Positions 27,015 to 35,876 of a DNA stretch of 64,000 nt are shown piece by piece. The notes under the pieces were generated by a model, which worked only from the letters and a program-made list of their open reading frames with translations, ran no database searches and had not been told where the DNA came from. Positions within the stretch are counted from its first letter, which is position 1. Each line of letters starts with the position of its first letter. Location of the stretch: the NCBI GenBank assembly GCA_018969355.1, contig JAGWYO010000002.1:38573-102572 (forward strand). Reading direction: 5' to 3'. The DNA is from Actinomycetales bacterium. Lineage in GTDB: Bacteria > Actinomycetota > Actinomycetes > Nanopelagicales > Nanopelagicaceae. The position numbers and the translations under genes are program-made.

Positions 27015-28103
27015 ATGAAGCATTCACCTTTACACGATAAGCACCTTGCCCGTAATGCCAAGATGGCTGATTTTGGAGGTTGGCTCATGCCCATTGAGTA
27101 TCCCGGGGCAGGTGTATTAGCAGAGCATAGCGCTGTCCGTGAAAAGGTGGGTATTTTCGATGTTTCGCATCTAGGCAAAGCTAGCGTTGTCGGAAAAGCT
27201 GCCCTTGATTTCCTCAATTCAATGTTGACCAATGATTTAGGTCGCATTGGAAATGGCTCTGCTCAATACACCCTTCTGTGCAATGAAAAGGGCGGGGTCA
27301 TTGATGATCTCATTGCATATCGCAAGAGTGAAGAAGATTTCTTTTTAGTTCCCAATGCATCAAATACCACCGACGTTGTTGCAACTTTAAAGGCCCATGT
27401 CCCAGCAGGAATTACTGTTACAAATCTACATACCGAGTATGCAGTCATAGCTGTGCAAGGACCGTTGGCTCCAGCGATTATGCAATCTCTGGGCGTGAAT
27501 ACTGCAATTGACTACATGGCCTTTGAAAATGTCAGTATTGGGGGAGCAGAAGTAATTCTTTGCCGTACCGGTTATACAGGCGAACTCGGTTATGAACTTT
27601 TACCCAAGACTGCAGATGCGTCCAAAGTCTGGGATGCAATCGTTGCAGCTATAGAACCTGTGGGCGGTTTGGTGTGCGGCCTTGGAGCGCGTGACACATT
27701 GCGCACTGAAATGGGCTATCCACTCCATGGCCATGAACTTTCACTAGAGATCACTCCGGTGGAAGCCAGTGCAATGTGGGCCATCGCTTGGGATAAGAGT
27801 GCTTTCCTAGGATCAGCGGTTTTGAAATCCCAAAAGGCTCAAGGTGCAAAGCGGCGAAGTGTTGCAATCAAATCTTTAGACCGTGGAATTCCACGCGGTG
27901 GAATGAGTGTGAAAACAAAGGAGGGTGCTGCGCTAGGTGATGTAACGAGCGGGACTTTTTCGCCATCCCTGAGAGTCGGAATTGGTCTTGCTTTGCTTGA
28001 CTCATCCGTGAAAATCGGTGACCAACTAATTATTGATGTTCGTGGCAGAGATTCAATGGTGGAAGTAGTAAAACTTCCCTTTATGCCCTCACACGTTCGA
28101 TAA
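27015..28103 (+). CDS. gcvT: Aminomethyltransferase (glycine cleavage T-protein)
   Basis: A 362-residue tetrahydrofolate-dependent enzyme of glycine cleavage. Typical blocks are ARMADFGGW-type start (AKMADFGGWLMPIEYPGAGVL), EHSAVREKVGIFDVSHLGK, TNDLGRIGNGSAQYTLLCNEKGGVIDDL, GYTGELGYEL, and GARDTLRTEMGYPLHGHEL. GcvP and GcvH are not in the window. The divergent gap to pepA is only 39 bases, leaving no room for a glycine riboswitch. Its 3' end overlaps the ECF S-component gene. Confidence 0.95.
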   Translation: MKHSPLHDKHLARNAKMADFGGWLMPIEYPGAGVLAEHSAVREKVGIFDVSHLGKASVVGKAALDFLNSMLTNDLGRIGNGSAQYTLLCNEKGGVIDDLIAYRKSEEDFFLVPNASNTTDVVATLKAHVPAGITVTNLHTEYAVIAVQGPLAPAIMQSLGVNTAIDYMAFENVSIGGAEVILCRTGYTGELGYELLPKTADASKVWDAIVAAIEPVGGLVCGLGARDTLRTEMGYPLHGHELSLEITPVEASAMWAIAWDKSAFLGSAVLKSQKAQGAKRRSVAIKSLDRGIPRGGMSVKTKEGAALGDVTSGTFSPSLRVGIGLALLDSSVKIGDQLIIDVRGRDSMVEVVKLPFMPSHVR

Positions 28104-28881
28104 ATTCAATCGGCTGCAAGAAAGCAGCTCGGGTTTTTGTGCGGCGTAGTGCCGATAAAACCGCTCTACCTGAGAGTGCTAGAAGAATCGTTGTAAAGAC
28201 TGCGCGAGGAATATCCCAGGCCATTGCTGTGGCAAAGTGAAAGGTGATGAAACGAGAGAGATTTTCACCTATTGATCCATTGGCCAGATAAGACAACTGT
28301 GTGTTAGCACCCAGCGCCCAGGGCCAAAACTGTAGATCCATCAGAATTCCAAAAACTTGCGCAGCCATAATTCCAAAGAAAATCAAAAGTGCGATCTCTC
28401 TGCGACCCCTGAGTTTTTTACCTGGCAACATTCCAGCGACCATGCCAATCCAAGCCGCAGCAAAAATTTGATAACCCATCCATGGACCAACACCGCCAGT
28501 AAGCAGGGCTGAAACAAACATCGATGTGAGTCCCAAAATAAAACCAAAAGATGGACCAAAAACCCGAGCGCTCAGAATCAAGATAAACCACATGGGTTCA
28601 ATTCCAACTGCGCCTGCGCCTAGTGGGCGAAGTGCTGCAATGAGTGCGGATAAAACACCAAGGAGTGCAACAGATTTAGCATCTAATGCCGAGTTAGAAA
28701 TCTGAATGATTACTAATAGAAATGCCACAGTAAGGGCTGCCCAAAAGAAAAGTTGTGTGCGTGGTAGTGACGGGCCGTCATAGAAAAAAGGCCAGAGAAA
28801 CCCTGCGGCAGAAATAAGCGAAGCTAAAGTCAGAACTACGGTGCTTGTAGGAGAAAACTTAACAACATCATTAGTGCGCAT
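28081..28881 (-). CDS. ECF transporter substrate-binding (S) component
   Basis: A 266-residue membrane protein with about seven hydrophobic segments. Features of S components are LGVLSALIAALRPLGAGAVGIEPMWFILILSARVFGPSFGFILGLTSMF and GVGPWMGYQIFAAAWIGMVAG, including the small-residue patches that contact EcfT. It is the last gene of an EcfT–EcfAA–S operon downstream of a cobalamin riboswitch, so cobalamin or a precursor is the expected substrate. It does not obviously resemble BtuF or CbiM. Its stop end overlaps gcvT. Confidence 0.82.
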   Translation of the reverse strand: MRTNDVVKFSPTSTVVLTLASLISAAGFLWPFFYDGPSLPRTQLFFWAALTVAFLLVIIQISNSALDAKSVALLGVLSALIAALRPLGAGAVGIEPMWFILILSARVFGPSFGFILGLTSMFVSALLTGGVGPWMGYQIFAAAWIGMVAGMLPGKKLRGRREIALLIFFGIMAAQVFGILMDLQFWPWALGANTQLSYLANGSIGENLSRFITFHFATAMAWDIPRAVFTTILLALSGRAVLSALRRTKTRAAFLQPIEFIERVRA

Positions 28882-30488
28882 TAGTTTTTCATCTCAATAG
28901 CTCGGACAACATCGGCAACTGTCAACCAAGGTTGAGGCGACATAATCTTTGAAACTTGCGGTGCAAAAGCTGGGGAAGATAGGAGAACATCAATGGTTGG
29001 TCCATCTGCAACGATGTCACCATCTGCAACAAAGATTGTTCTGGTTGCTAATTCAGCCACCAATTCAACATCGTGGGTAGCGATGATGACACTGCGATTA
29101 AAGCTTCGAGCAAAATCAATGAGCATCTTCGTCAATACGCGCTTTGCTTGATAATCCAAACCTCGTGTTGGCTCATCCAAAATAAGTAGGTGCGGATTAG
29201 CAGATAGCACCACACTCAGAGCAAGGCCTAAACGCTGTCCTTCGGAGAGATCTCGGGGGTGCGTATGAGCCGAGATTCCAGGGACGAGTTGGGACAGCAG
29301 TGTGAGAGTAGTCCCACCTTCGACTTCATTGTCATGATCTGCTTGTTTGCACTCCTCAGCTACGCTTTGTCCGTACAGTAAATCACTTGGCTCTTGTGGA
29401 ATATAGCCGATATTCTCGCGCCTTTGCTTGCTATGTAGTTTCTGCGGATTAATACCGTTAACGATTACTTCACCCGCTGCATTGTCACTGATCCCAGCAA
29501 TGGCTCGAAGTAGTGAACTTTTGCCCGCTCCGTTGCGACCCATGATTGCAACAATCTCATTTTCATAGATGGTTGCTGACAGTGAATTAACCGCGTATTT
29601 GCCGTTGTAGGAGATACTCAACTCTTTTACAGACACACATGCCTTGGTAGAGCGAATTAATACTTGCCCCTTAATGACTTCTTGTGAATCTCTAAACTCT
29701 TGTGTCATTCGGCGCATTTCTCGCACAGAAACACCCATCTCCTTTAATCCAAGAGTTCTAGCTAACTCGACAATGGGAGGGGCGATAGGGGAGTTCATAA
29801 GGATTTCTTCAGGGGTTCCAACTACGGCAGATCCTTGACCATTGATGTGAACAATCCGATCGGCAAATTGAATAACGCGCTCTAACTTATGCTCGGCAAT
29901 AACAACCGTAAGACTTAAATCATGGACTAAGCGGTAGAGGATTGAAAGAACTTCTTCTGCTGCAATGGGATCAAGTGCACTTGTTGGCTCATCGAGAACT
30001 AAGACCTTAGGATGGGCAACCAGGGCACTGGCTATGGCAACGCGCTGTTGTTCTCCGCCGCTGAGTGTTGCAATAGTGCGATTTCGAAGGCTAGCCAATG
30101 ACATTACATCCAAAATTTCTTCCACACGCTTTCGCATAGTTTCATTGGAAAGATTGAGTGCTTCCATCCCAAAGACAAGCTCTTCTTCCACCGTATCTGC
30201 CACAAAACCATTGATGGGATTTTGTCCGACGATGCCAATGAGATGGGCTAGTGCGCCAGGTTTAACGTCGGCAGTTGAGATTCCATCTACTTCAATGGTG
30301 CCAGCCAAAATGCCCCCTGTGTGGTGGGGGACAAGGCCGTTAATGAGACGTAGTAATGAAGATTTACCCGAGCCCGTTGGTCCAATGACCAGAACTAATT
30401 CACCTTCTGCGATTTCTAGGTTGAGATCTTCAATGACTGTCGTTGTGGAGTTTGGGTAGATGAGTGAGACGTTAGAAAACTTAATCAT
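28881..30488 (-). CDS. ECF transporter ATPase, two ABC domains fused
   Basis: A 535-residue protein with two ATP-binding cassettes. Domain 1 has Walker A GPTGSGKS (~36-43), signature LSGGEQQR and Walker B VLVLDEPTSALD. Domain 2 has GRNGAGKS (~residue 320), LSEGQRLGLAL and LLILDEPTRGLD. It is therefore a fused EcfA-EcfA'. It overlaps EcfT by 4 bases and the S component by 1 base. It powers vitamin uptake with the membrane neighbours. Confidence 0.93.
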   Translation of the reverse strand: MIKFSNVSLIYPNSTTTVIEDLNLEIAEGELVLVIGPTGSGKSSLLRLINGLVPHHTGGILAGTIEVDGISTADVKPGALAHLIGIVGQNPINGFVADTVEEELVFGMEALNLSNETMRKRVEEILDVMSLASLRNRTIATLSGGEQQRVAIASALVAHPKVLVLDEPTSALDPIAAEEVLSILYRLVHDLSLTVVIAEHKLERVIQFADRIVHINGQGSAVVGTPEEILMNSPIAPPIVELARTLGLKEMGVSVREMRRMTQEFRDSQEVIKGQVLIRSTKACVSVKELSISYNGKYAVNSLSATIYENEIVAIMGRNGAGKSSLLRAIAGISDNAAGEVIVNGINPQKLHSKQRRENIGYIPQEPSDLLYGQSVAEECKQADHDNEVEGGTTLTLLSQLVPGISAHTHPRDLSEGQRLGLALSVVLSANPHLLILDEPTRGLDYQAKRVLTKMLIDFARSFNRSVIIATHDVELVAELATRTIFVADGDIVADGPTIDVLLSSPAFAPQVSKIMSPQPWLTVADVVRAIEMKN

Positions 30489-31231
30489 GAAAGAGCCACA
30501 ACCGCTAAACCAGCAACTACAACTGCAACATCAATTCGAGCCCACTTTATGGGGCGATACTTAGATCTCTTCTTACTAATTCCGTAGCCACGCGCATCCA
30601 TAGCTGCGGCTAAATCTAAAGATCTGGCGAGAGATTCTTCTAAGAGTGGAATAGCTATGCGTTTGAAAGCGCTCACTCCTCGAGTGTTTTGGCCTCGTAA
30701 TCGTTGCGCCATTCGAATTCGCGAAATCGCAAAAACTAGCTGCGGAAGCACTGAAGTCGCTATAACAACGCTTATCCCAAATTCATAGACATAGACTGGC
30801 AAGACGCGCAATAAGCGGTGCGGACTTGTCAGTGATGCAGCTGCACCACATACAACCAGAATTGCGCAGATGATGATTCCCTCAGATATCGATGAACTTA
30901 CCCGCTCCAGAGTTACCGCTCCACCAATTCGAACACCCGGCATCCAGTTTGGTAGAGGCAGAGTAGGAATGGTGAAAAGAGTGGTGCCGGGAATTGGAAC
31001 CCCAATGAGCACTCCGATGATGGTTCTTATTGCAATGATCCAAACAGATAGCTTCAATGTAGCGTTAAAGGAGCGTCCCCAAGGGGCGTCATCTCGTTGC
31101 GTAAAAACAATCACTGACATAACACCCACTGCCGTAATGGCAAAGATGGGGGAGTTCACGCGGGCGATTGCAATGGCAACTGCGCCCGAGAAAATCCACC
31201 ACGTCAGTGGGTGAAATGAAAGTTTTTTCAT
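30485..31231 (-). CDS. ecfT: ECF transporter transmembrane (T) component
   Basis: A 248-residue EcfT/CbiQ-family protein with membrane segments in the first two thirds. The coupling-helix motif is AMDARGYG (A-x-x-x-R-G form), and FAISRIRMAQRLRGQNTRG fits the other coupling region. It couples the fused ATPase to the S component. It begins 7 bases after the secreted-protein gene, as the first transporter gene of the riboswitch-led operon. Confidence 0.9.
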   Translation of the reverse strand: MKKLSFHPLTWWIFSGAVAIAIARVNSPIFAITAVGVMSVIVFTQRDDAPWGRSFNATLKLSVWIIAIRTIIGVLIGVPIPGTTLFTIPTLPLPNWMPGVRIGGAVTLERVSSSISEGIIICAILVVCGAAASLTSPHRLLRVLPVYVYEFGISVVIATSVLPQLVFAISRIRMAQRLRGQNTRGVSAFKRIAIPLLEESLARSLDLAAAMDARGYGISKKRSKYRPIKWARIDVAVVVAGLAVVALS

Positions 31232-31238
31232 TCGGCAA

Positions 31239-31772
31239 TTACTTAGTCTTGACTAATGCTTTTGGTGTTGGGATTTCAACGCCGCACTCTTTAGCTGGGT
31301 AGCCTCCAAGGCCACAGATCAAACCAGAGGATGCGGCACGGATTTTTGTCACCTGTCCTAAAACATCTATTCCTAGTGAGGTTTTTGCTGTGCGAACACA
31401 GATAGTAATTGTTTTCTTAGGTGACTCACCTTTAGGTGCCCAAGCCTTTGATCCATAATCAATGACTACACCGATTCGCTTAGTGTCCTTGTCGCTCTTG
31501 ACCCCAGCACATATCCTTGCAAAATCAGGTTTAACTTGTGGTGAGAGCGAAGGGACATCATCGCTGCTAAAGACAAAGGACCACCCTTCAACTGCGCCAT
31601 CTGCGATATCAACGCTGGGCCCAGTCATGGCCGCTGTCCATTTGGTGGCTCCAGGAGCTGCTTGGAAATATCCCCAATAGCGCCAACCTTTTTCTGCTGC
31701 TTGTGATTGGGGAATAAAGACAACTGATGTGAACACAGTGAGTATGGAAATAAGTAATGCTTTGAATTTCAT
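31239..31772 (-). CDS. Secreted protein of the ECF cobalamin locus (SCO2322-like)
   Basis: A 177-residue protein. The signal peptide is ~1-25 (MKFKALLISILTVFTSVVF, cleavage near SQA|AEKG). The mature N-terminus GWRYWGYFQ and internal cysteines (ARICAGVKSD, TICVRTA, LICGLGGYPAKECG) are notable. Actinobacterial ECF loci of this layout carry a secreted protein at this place (SCO2322 in Streptomyces, from memory). It may bind the vitamin or help the S component outside the cell; that is inference. ATG 31772 is chosen for the signal peptide. Confidence 0.7.
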   Translation of the reverse strand: MKFKALLISILTVFTSVVFIPQSQAAEKGWRYWGYFQAAPGATKWTAAMTGPSVDIADGAVEGWSFVFSSDDVPSLSPQVKPDFARICAGVKSDKDTKRIGVVIDYGSKAWAPKGESPKKTITICVRTAKTSLGIDVLGQVTKIRAASSGLICGLGGYPAKECGVEIPTPKALVKTK

Positions 31773-31863
31773 TGCTGTGGGGCCTCTCGATTGTGAAAGA
31801 GTCTCACAGGGAGTAGTGCCGCGCGCATAAGAGATGAGAAATAATCTCAAAAACATGTGGACC

Positions 31864-31888
31864 ACACCCCGCAAACCTCGGCGGGTGT
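31864..31888 (-). terminator. Hairpin of the riboswitch expression platform
   Basis: On the minus strand ACACCCGC (31888-31881) pairs with GCGGGGTGT (31872-31864) with one bulged G and an 8-base loop. It sits between the aptamer and the first gene. A short T-run follows at 31849-31855, a few bases after the stem, so it may be a conditional terminator. Confidence 0.45.
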
Positions 31889-31899
31889 TTGTCTAAAAC

Positions 31900-31972
31900 C
31901 AATCATGAGGTAATCCGACTTTACGGTTGCGGGACAGCGTCGGAATTTCACCGAACTTCCCCTCATGAAGGG
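31900..31972 (-). promoter_or_regulatory. Compact cobalamin riboswitch
   Basis: On the minus strand the conserved cobalamin core is plain: TTCGGTGAAATTCCGA (P5-like hairpin with GGTGAAA), GCTGTCCCGCAAC, CGTAA, then the B12-box-like AGTCGGATTACCTCATGA. TCATGAGG (31968-31961) and CCTCATGA (31910-31903) form a closing 8-bp stem. The usual peripheral helices between CCGCAACCGTAA and the B12 box are missing, so it resembles the short class. It precedes the secreted protein and ECF genes and should turn them off when cobalamin is plentiful. Confidence 0.85.
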
Positions 31973-32050
31973 CGTATTAAGTTGTGTGCGTAGGCAACCA
32001 CATTCCCACCGGGTTGGCAACAAGGCGCGCAAGGTCTTAGAGTTCTGAGT

Positions 32051-33052
32051 ATGGAATATCGTCGTCTTGGCAGTACTGGAATGTATGTATCCGAGATTTC
32101 TTACGGAAACTGGATCACTCACGGTTCCCAAGTTGAAGCAGATGCAGCAATCAAATGCGTAAAAACAGCGTTGGATTGTGGAATTACTACATTTGATACT
32201 GCCGATGTGTATGCAGGTACTCGCGCTGAGAAAGTTCTCGGAAAAGCCCTTAAAGGTGTTCGTCGGGAGTCTTATGAGCTCTTCACGAAGGTCTACTGGC
32301 CGACAGGTCCAGGCAAAAACGACCGCGGCCTCTCACGCAAGCACATTATTGAATCCTGTAACGCCTCACTAAAGCGACTTCAGACAGATCACATTGATCT
32401 CTACCAGATGCACCGCTTTGATTTTGAAACACCACTAGAAGAATCATTGAGCGCTTTTGACGATTTGATTCGTGCTGGAAAAGTTCACTACATCGGTTTC
32501 TCAGAATGGACCGCACAACAGATTACTGCTGCTCTTGCGATTCAAGATGCCCGCGGCTATAACCGCTTTGTTTCAAGCCAGCCACAATACTCCGCGCTAT
32601 GGCGCGTGATTGAAGCAGAAGTTGTTCCGCTTTCACAAAAGGAGGGCATTGGCCAGATTGTTTGGTCGCCCATGGCTCAAGGCGTTCTCACTGGTAAGTA
32701 TCTGCCAGGAAAGAAGCCACCTGCCGGCTCACGTGCAACCGATAAAAAAGGTGGCGCTGGAATGATCTCTAAATGGCTCAAAGATGATGTTTTAACTGCC
32801 GTCCAAAAACTCAAGCCAATTGCAGATAACGTGGGCTTGACGATGTCTCAACTCTCTGTTGCTTGGGTTTTGCACAATCCAAATGTTTCAAGTGCAATTG
32901 TCGGTGCCACAAAGCCGTCTCAGGTAAAGGAAAATGTGAAGGCTGCTGGGGTCAAACTAGATGCACAGACAATGAGTGCAATTGATAAAGCCTTGGGAGA
33001 TCTTCCTGAAATGGATCCTGCTCAAAACATCAGCCCCAATCCGAGAGCTTAA
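32051..33052 (+). CDS. Aldo/keto reductase (Kv-beta-like)
   Basis: A 333-residue NADPH-dependent reductase. The TIM-barrel motifs are MEYRRLGSTGMYVSEISYGN, GITTFDTADVYAGTRAEKVLG, LKRLQTDHIDLYQMHRFD and the C-terminal NVSSAIVGATKPSQVKENVKA. Catalytic Asp and Tyr are in FDTADVYA. It resembles the potassium-channel beta-subunit group. It is divergent from the riboswitch operon and so probably unrelated to it. Confidence 0.92.
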   Translation: MEYRRLGSTGMYVSEISYGNWITHGSQVEADAAIKCVKTALDCGITTFDTADVYAGTRAEKVLGKALKGVRRESYELFTKVYWPTGPGKNDRGLSRKHIIESCNASLKRLQTDHIDLYQMHRFDFETPLEESLSAFDDLIRAGKVHYIGFSEWTAQQITAALAIQDARGYNRFVSSQPQYSALWRVIEAEVVPLSQKEGIGQIVWSPMAQGVLTGKYLPGKKPPAGSRATDKKGGAGMISKWLKDDVLTAVQKLKPIADNVGLTMSQLSVAWVLHNPNVSSAIVGATKPSQVKENVKAAGVKLDAQTMSAIDKALGDLPEMDPAQNISPNPRA

Positions 33053-33579
33053 TTAACTACGTCGCCCACTTTAGTCTGTGGGTGCGGAGCACGAAGTCGT
33101 CGCATCTGTGTTGAGCGAAGCCATGCATACATGGCCAGACCCTTCGTACTCGATGAAGGGTATTTAGCATGTACCAGGCGTTGGATTTTTCTTCCGAGGA
33201 ATATTCCATCAACAACAGCAACTAGTAGCACGGCATACATGAGTGCGATAGCGCCAAATTGGACTGCTGGGATTTGAATTAATGTAAGGATAAGAACTAC
33301 GAAAATTATAGGAAGGAAATATTCACCGATAGAGCGACGAGCATCAACATAGTTGCGAACGAAGCGGCGCTCTGGTCCTCTGTCTCTAGCTGGCAAAGCA
33401 TTTTCTTCACCACGCAAATATGCAGCGCGTGAACTCACACGATCTTGGCGAGATGCCAGCTTCTGGGCTCGCTTTTGCTCCTTAGTAACAACTGGAGATA
33501 AAGATGAAAGCTTTACCTTTGCTTGGGCATCTTTGCGTTTTGGGGTTGGTCGGCCTTTGCCTGAGGATTCAGTGGTCAT
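33049..33579 (-). CDS. DUF3043 membrane protein
   Basis: A 176-residue actinobacterial protein. The N-terminus SGKGRPTPKRKDAQAK is diagnostic, followed by a long basic region (KEQKRAQKLASRQDRVSSRAAYLRGEENALPARDRGPERRFVRNYVDARR), two membrane helices (~90-135) and a basic C-terminal tail. Function is unknown. Start ATG 33579 is chosen from the conserved N-terminus. The stop overlaps that of the aldo/keto reductase. Confidence 0.88.
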   Translation of the reverse strand: MTTESSGKGRPTPKRKDAQAKVKLSSLSPVVTKEQKRAQKLASRQDRVSSRAAYLRGEENALPARDRGPERRFVRNYVDARRSIGEYFLPIIFVVLILTLIQIPAVQFGAIALMYAVLLVAVVDGIFLGRKIQRLVHAKYPSSSTKGLAMYAWLRSTQMRRLRAPHPQTKVGDVVN

Positions 33580-33685
33580 AGGAGCAACTATAGAAGGGTG
33601 GAGCAAAACCTCAAATATTTAAGGCAGGTCACAACTCGCGTGAGGGGTGTGGGAAAGGTAGTATGTGGGCAAACAAGGAGAGAAA

Positions 33686-34030
33686 ATGACTACAGAAGTA
33701 ACAACCACTGGAATTGCTCTAACTGATGTCGCTGCTGCAAAAGTGGCTGCGCTCTTGGCACAAGAAGGCCGCGATGATTTAAATCTTCGTGTTGCCGTTC
33801 AACCAGGTGGATGCTCTGGTCTTCGTTATCAACTCTACTTTGATGATCGCAATCAAGATGGCGATATTGTCCGTGAATTCGGCTCAGTCAAGGTCATCGT
33901 CGACAAGATGAGTGATCCTTACCTCATGGGGGCGACGGTTGATTTCGTCGACACCATTGAGAAGCAAGGCTTCACCATCGATAACCCCAATGCACAGGGT
34001 TCATGTGCGTGCGGCGATTCATTTAACTAA
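33686..34030 (+). CDS. erpA: HesB/IscA-type iron-sulfur carrier
   Basis: A 114-residue A-type carrier that delivers Fe-S clusters. The three cluster cysteines are in QPGGCSGLRY and near the C-terminus in GSCACGDSF. TTTGIALTDVAAAKVAALL starts the fold. ATG 33686 has an AGGAGAG site before it; an upstream GTG-type start is less likely. It lies upstream of the PfkB kinase and cytochrome oxidase genes as in other Actinobacteria, and could serve LipA and the Rieske protein. Confidence 0.92.
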   Translation: MTTEVTTTGIALTDVAAAKVAALLAQEGRDDLNLRVAVQPGGCSGLRYQLYFDDRNQDGDIVREFGSVKVIVDKMSDPYLMGATVDFVDTIEKQGFTIDNPNAQGSCACGDSFN

Positions 34031-34062
34031 AAAAGGCCAGTAAGAGGCCCTAGTATCGCTAC

Positions 34063-35040
34063 ATGAAAATTGGTGTTGCGGGTTCAGTTGGGTTAGATCA
34101 TTTGATGACTTTCTCCGGAAAGTTCACTGATTCAATTGTTGCCGGTTCGTTAGAAAAGATTTCACTCTCATTTTTAGTCGATAGCCTTGATGTTCGCCGT
34201 GGTGGTTGCGCAGCAAATATCTGTTATGGCATGGGGGTTCTTGGTTTAAATCCCGTTCTTATCGCTGCTGTTGGCAAAGACTGGGCAGATTATGAAGCCT
34301 GGCTGACACGCCACGGCGTGGACACATCACATGCTTTGGTTTCAACTTCGCTATATACCGCCCACTTTATGGTCACCACCGATGATGACCTCAATCAAAT
34401 TGCCTCTTTTTTTCCTGGAGCCATGAGTGAAGCTCGCAATATTGAGTTAGCCCCAATTATGGAAAAAACCGGTCGCTTTGACATGCTTGTTATTTCACCT
34501 GATGATCCCGAAGCGATGTTGCATCACTCTGAAGTGTGCCGCAAGGAAGGGATTGCATTTGCCGCTGATCCTTCCCAGCAGATGGCACGTATGTCAGGGG
34601 AGGAGATCAAACTCCTTATTGATGGCGCTTCTTATCTGTTTTTAAATGAATATGAGTTAGCCCTGGCGATGCAAAAGACGGGCTGGAGTGATCGAGAGAT
34701 TTTGGAACACGTAAAAATCCGTGTGGTGACCTTGGGGTCAAAAGGGGCCAAGGTGGAAAGCGCTGCGGGAGAATATGTTCAGGTGGGTGTTCCGAAAGAG
34801 AAATCCAAGACAGATCCAACTGGAGTGGGAGATTCATTTAGATCTGGCTTCATCGCCGGTCTTGCTTGGGGTCTAAGCCATGAGAGATGCGCCCAGCTCG
34901 GTTCACTCATCGCAACCTATGTCATTGAGACTATGGGAACTCAGGAATATCGATTCACTAACGCTGAGTTCTTGGCCCGTTTTCAAGGCGCTTATGGCGC
35001 CGAGGCGGCCTCTGAGGTAGCCCCGCACTTGAAGTTGTAG
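34063..35040 (+). CDS. PfkB-family carbohydrate/adenosine kinase
   Basis: A 325-residue ribokinase-fold kinase. RRGGCAANICYGMGVLGL is the first PfkB signature, and DPTGVGDSFRSGFIAGLAWG is the second with the catalytic Asp (GVGD). VVTLGSKGAKVE forms the ATP site. The position between the Fe-S carrier and ctaC matches the mycobacterial adenosine-kinase gene (adoK), so adenosine is the leading substrate, with ribose-like sugars as alternatives. Confidence 0.85.
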   Translation: MKIGVAGSVGLDHLMTFSGKFTDSIVAGSLEKISLSFLVDSLDVRRGGCAANICYGMGVLGLNPVLIAAVGKDWADYEAWLTRHGVDTSHALVSTSLYTAHFMVTTDDDLNQIASFFPGAMSEARNIELAPIMEKTGRFDMLVISPDDPEAMLHHSEVCRKEGIAFAADPSQQMARMSGEEIKLLIDGASYLFLNEYELALAMQKTGWSDREILEHVKIRVVTLGSKGAKVESAAGEYVQVGVPKEKSKTDPTGVGDSFRSGFIAGLAWGLSHERCAQLGSLIATYVIETMGTQEYRFTNAEFLARFQGAYGAEAASEVAPHLKL

Positions 35041-35126
35041 AGCCACCACTTTTGTGACACGAACCACCAAGGTGGCCCCTGAAGCCGGTGCTACGCAAGC
35101 GTGCTTTGCGCTCTATCCTTACCCCT

Positions 35127-35876
35127 ATGTCGTCAACAACGCCTAAGTTCGCTCGCGGTCTGCTCTTTTTCGGCCCAGTTTTTGTGCTCACGGGCTGCTC
35201 AAAAGTTTCAGGCCTTGGCTTTGAAGAGGGATTATCAAGTGTAAATGATCAATCTCTATCTCTATGGCAAGGGGCATGGATCGCTGCCGGGGTTGTTGGA
35301 GTGCTCACCTTAACTTTGATTTTATGGCCAGCGTTATTTCACCGTCCTAAAAAACATAGCCCTGAGTTTCCCAAGCAGACTCAATACAACATTCCGATTG
35401 AGATTCTTTACACAATTATTCCCTTCATCATTGTTGCAGTTCTATTTTATTTCACTGCTAAAAAGGAGACTGTGATCTCCGCAAAAACAGATACCTATAA
35501 GCACGAGATTACAGTTGAAGGAATTCAGTGGTCGTGGCAGTTTGGTTACCCCGAAGCAGGTCCTGCTGCCATCGTAACTGGCACACCGGCGCAACCGCCC
35601 GTGCTCTATGTGCCACTAGGGGAGCGTGTTCGTTACACCATCACTTCAAATGATGTTGTTCATGGTTTCTGGATTCCAGCATTCATGATTCAAATGCAAA
35701 ATATTCCAGGTGTTACCAACCACTTAGAGTTCACCGCCAACAAGCTGGGGGATTTTCCTGGTCGATGCAATATTTTGTGCGGACGCAATCACTCACAGAT
35801 GTTGTTTACTGTTCGTGTTGTGACACCATTGCAGTATCAGGCCTATCTTGAAACTTTTAAGGGGAGCAGCGCATGA
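35127..35876 (+). CDS. ctaC: Cytochrome c oxidase subunit II
   Basis: A 249-residue membrane lipoprotein subunit of the aa3 oxidase. The signal is ~1-22 with lipobox LTGC, then two membrane helices, then the CuA cupredoxin domain. CuA ligands are in VVHGFWIP (His) and [14 protein letters not shown] (two Cys, His, Met). ATG 35127 is chosen so that the lipoprotein signal is intact. It overlaps ctaD by 4 bases. The short spacer before it (35041-35126) holds an inverted repeat GCCACC/GGTGGC. Confidence 0.95.
   Translation: MSSTTPKFARGLLFFGPVFVLTGCSKVSGLGFEEGLSSVNDQSLSLWQGAWIAAGVVGVLTLTLILWPALFHRPKKHSPEFPKQTQYNIPIEILYTIIPFIIVAVLFYFTAKKETVISAKTDTYKHEITVEGIQWSWQFGYPEAGPAAIVTGTPAQPPVLYVPLGERVRYTITSNDVVHGFWIPAFMIQMQNIPGVTNHLEFTANKLGDFPGRCNILCGRNHSQMLFTVRVVTPLQYQAYLETFKGSSA

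Noticed and set aside
31773..31874. N-terminal extension of the secreted ECF-locus protein into the riboswitch leader
   Set aside because: The signal peptide begins at ATG 31772, and the upstream part is structured regulatory RNA.
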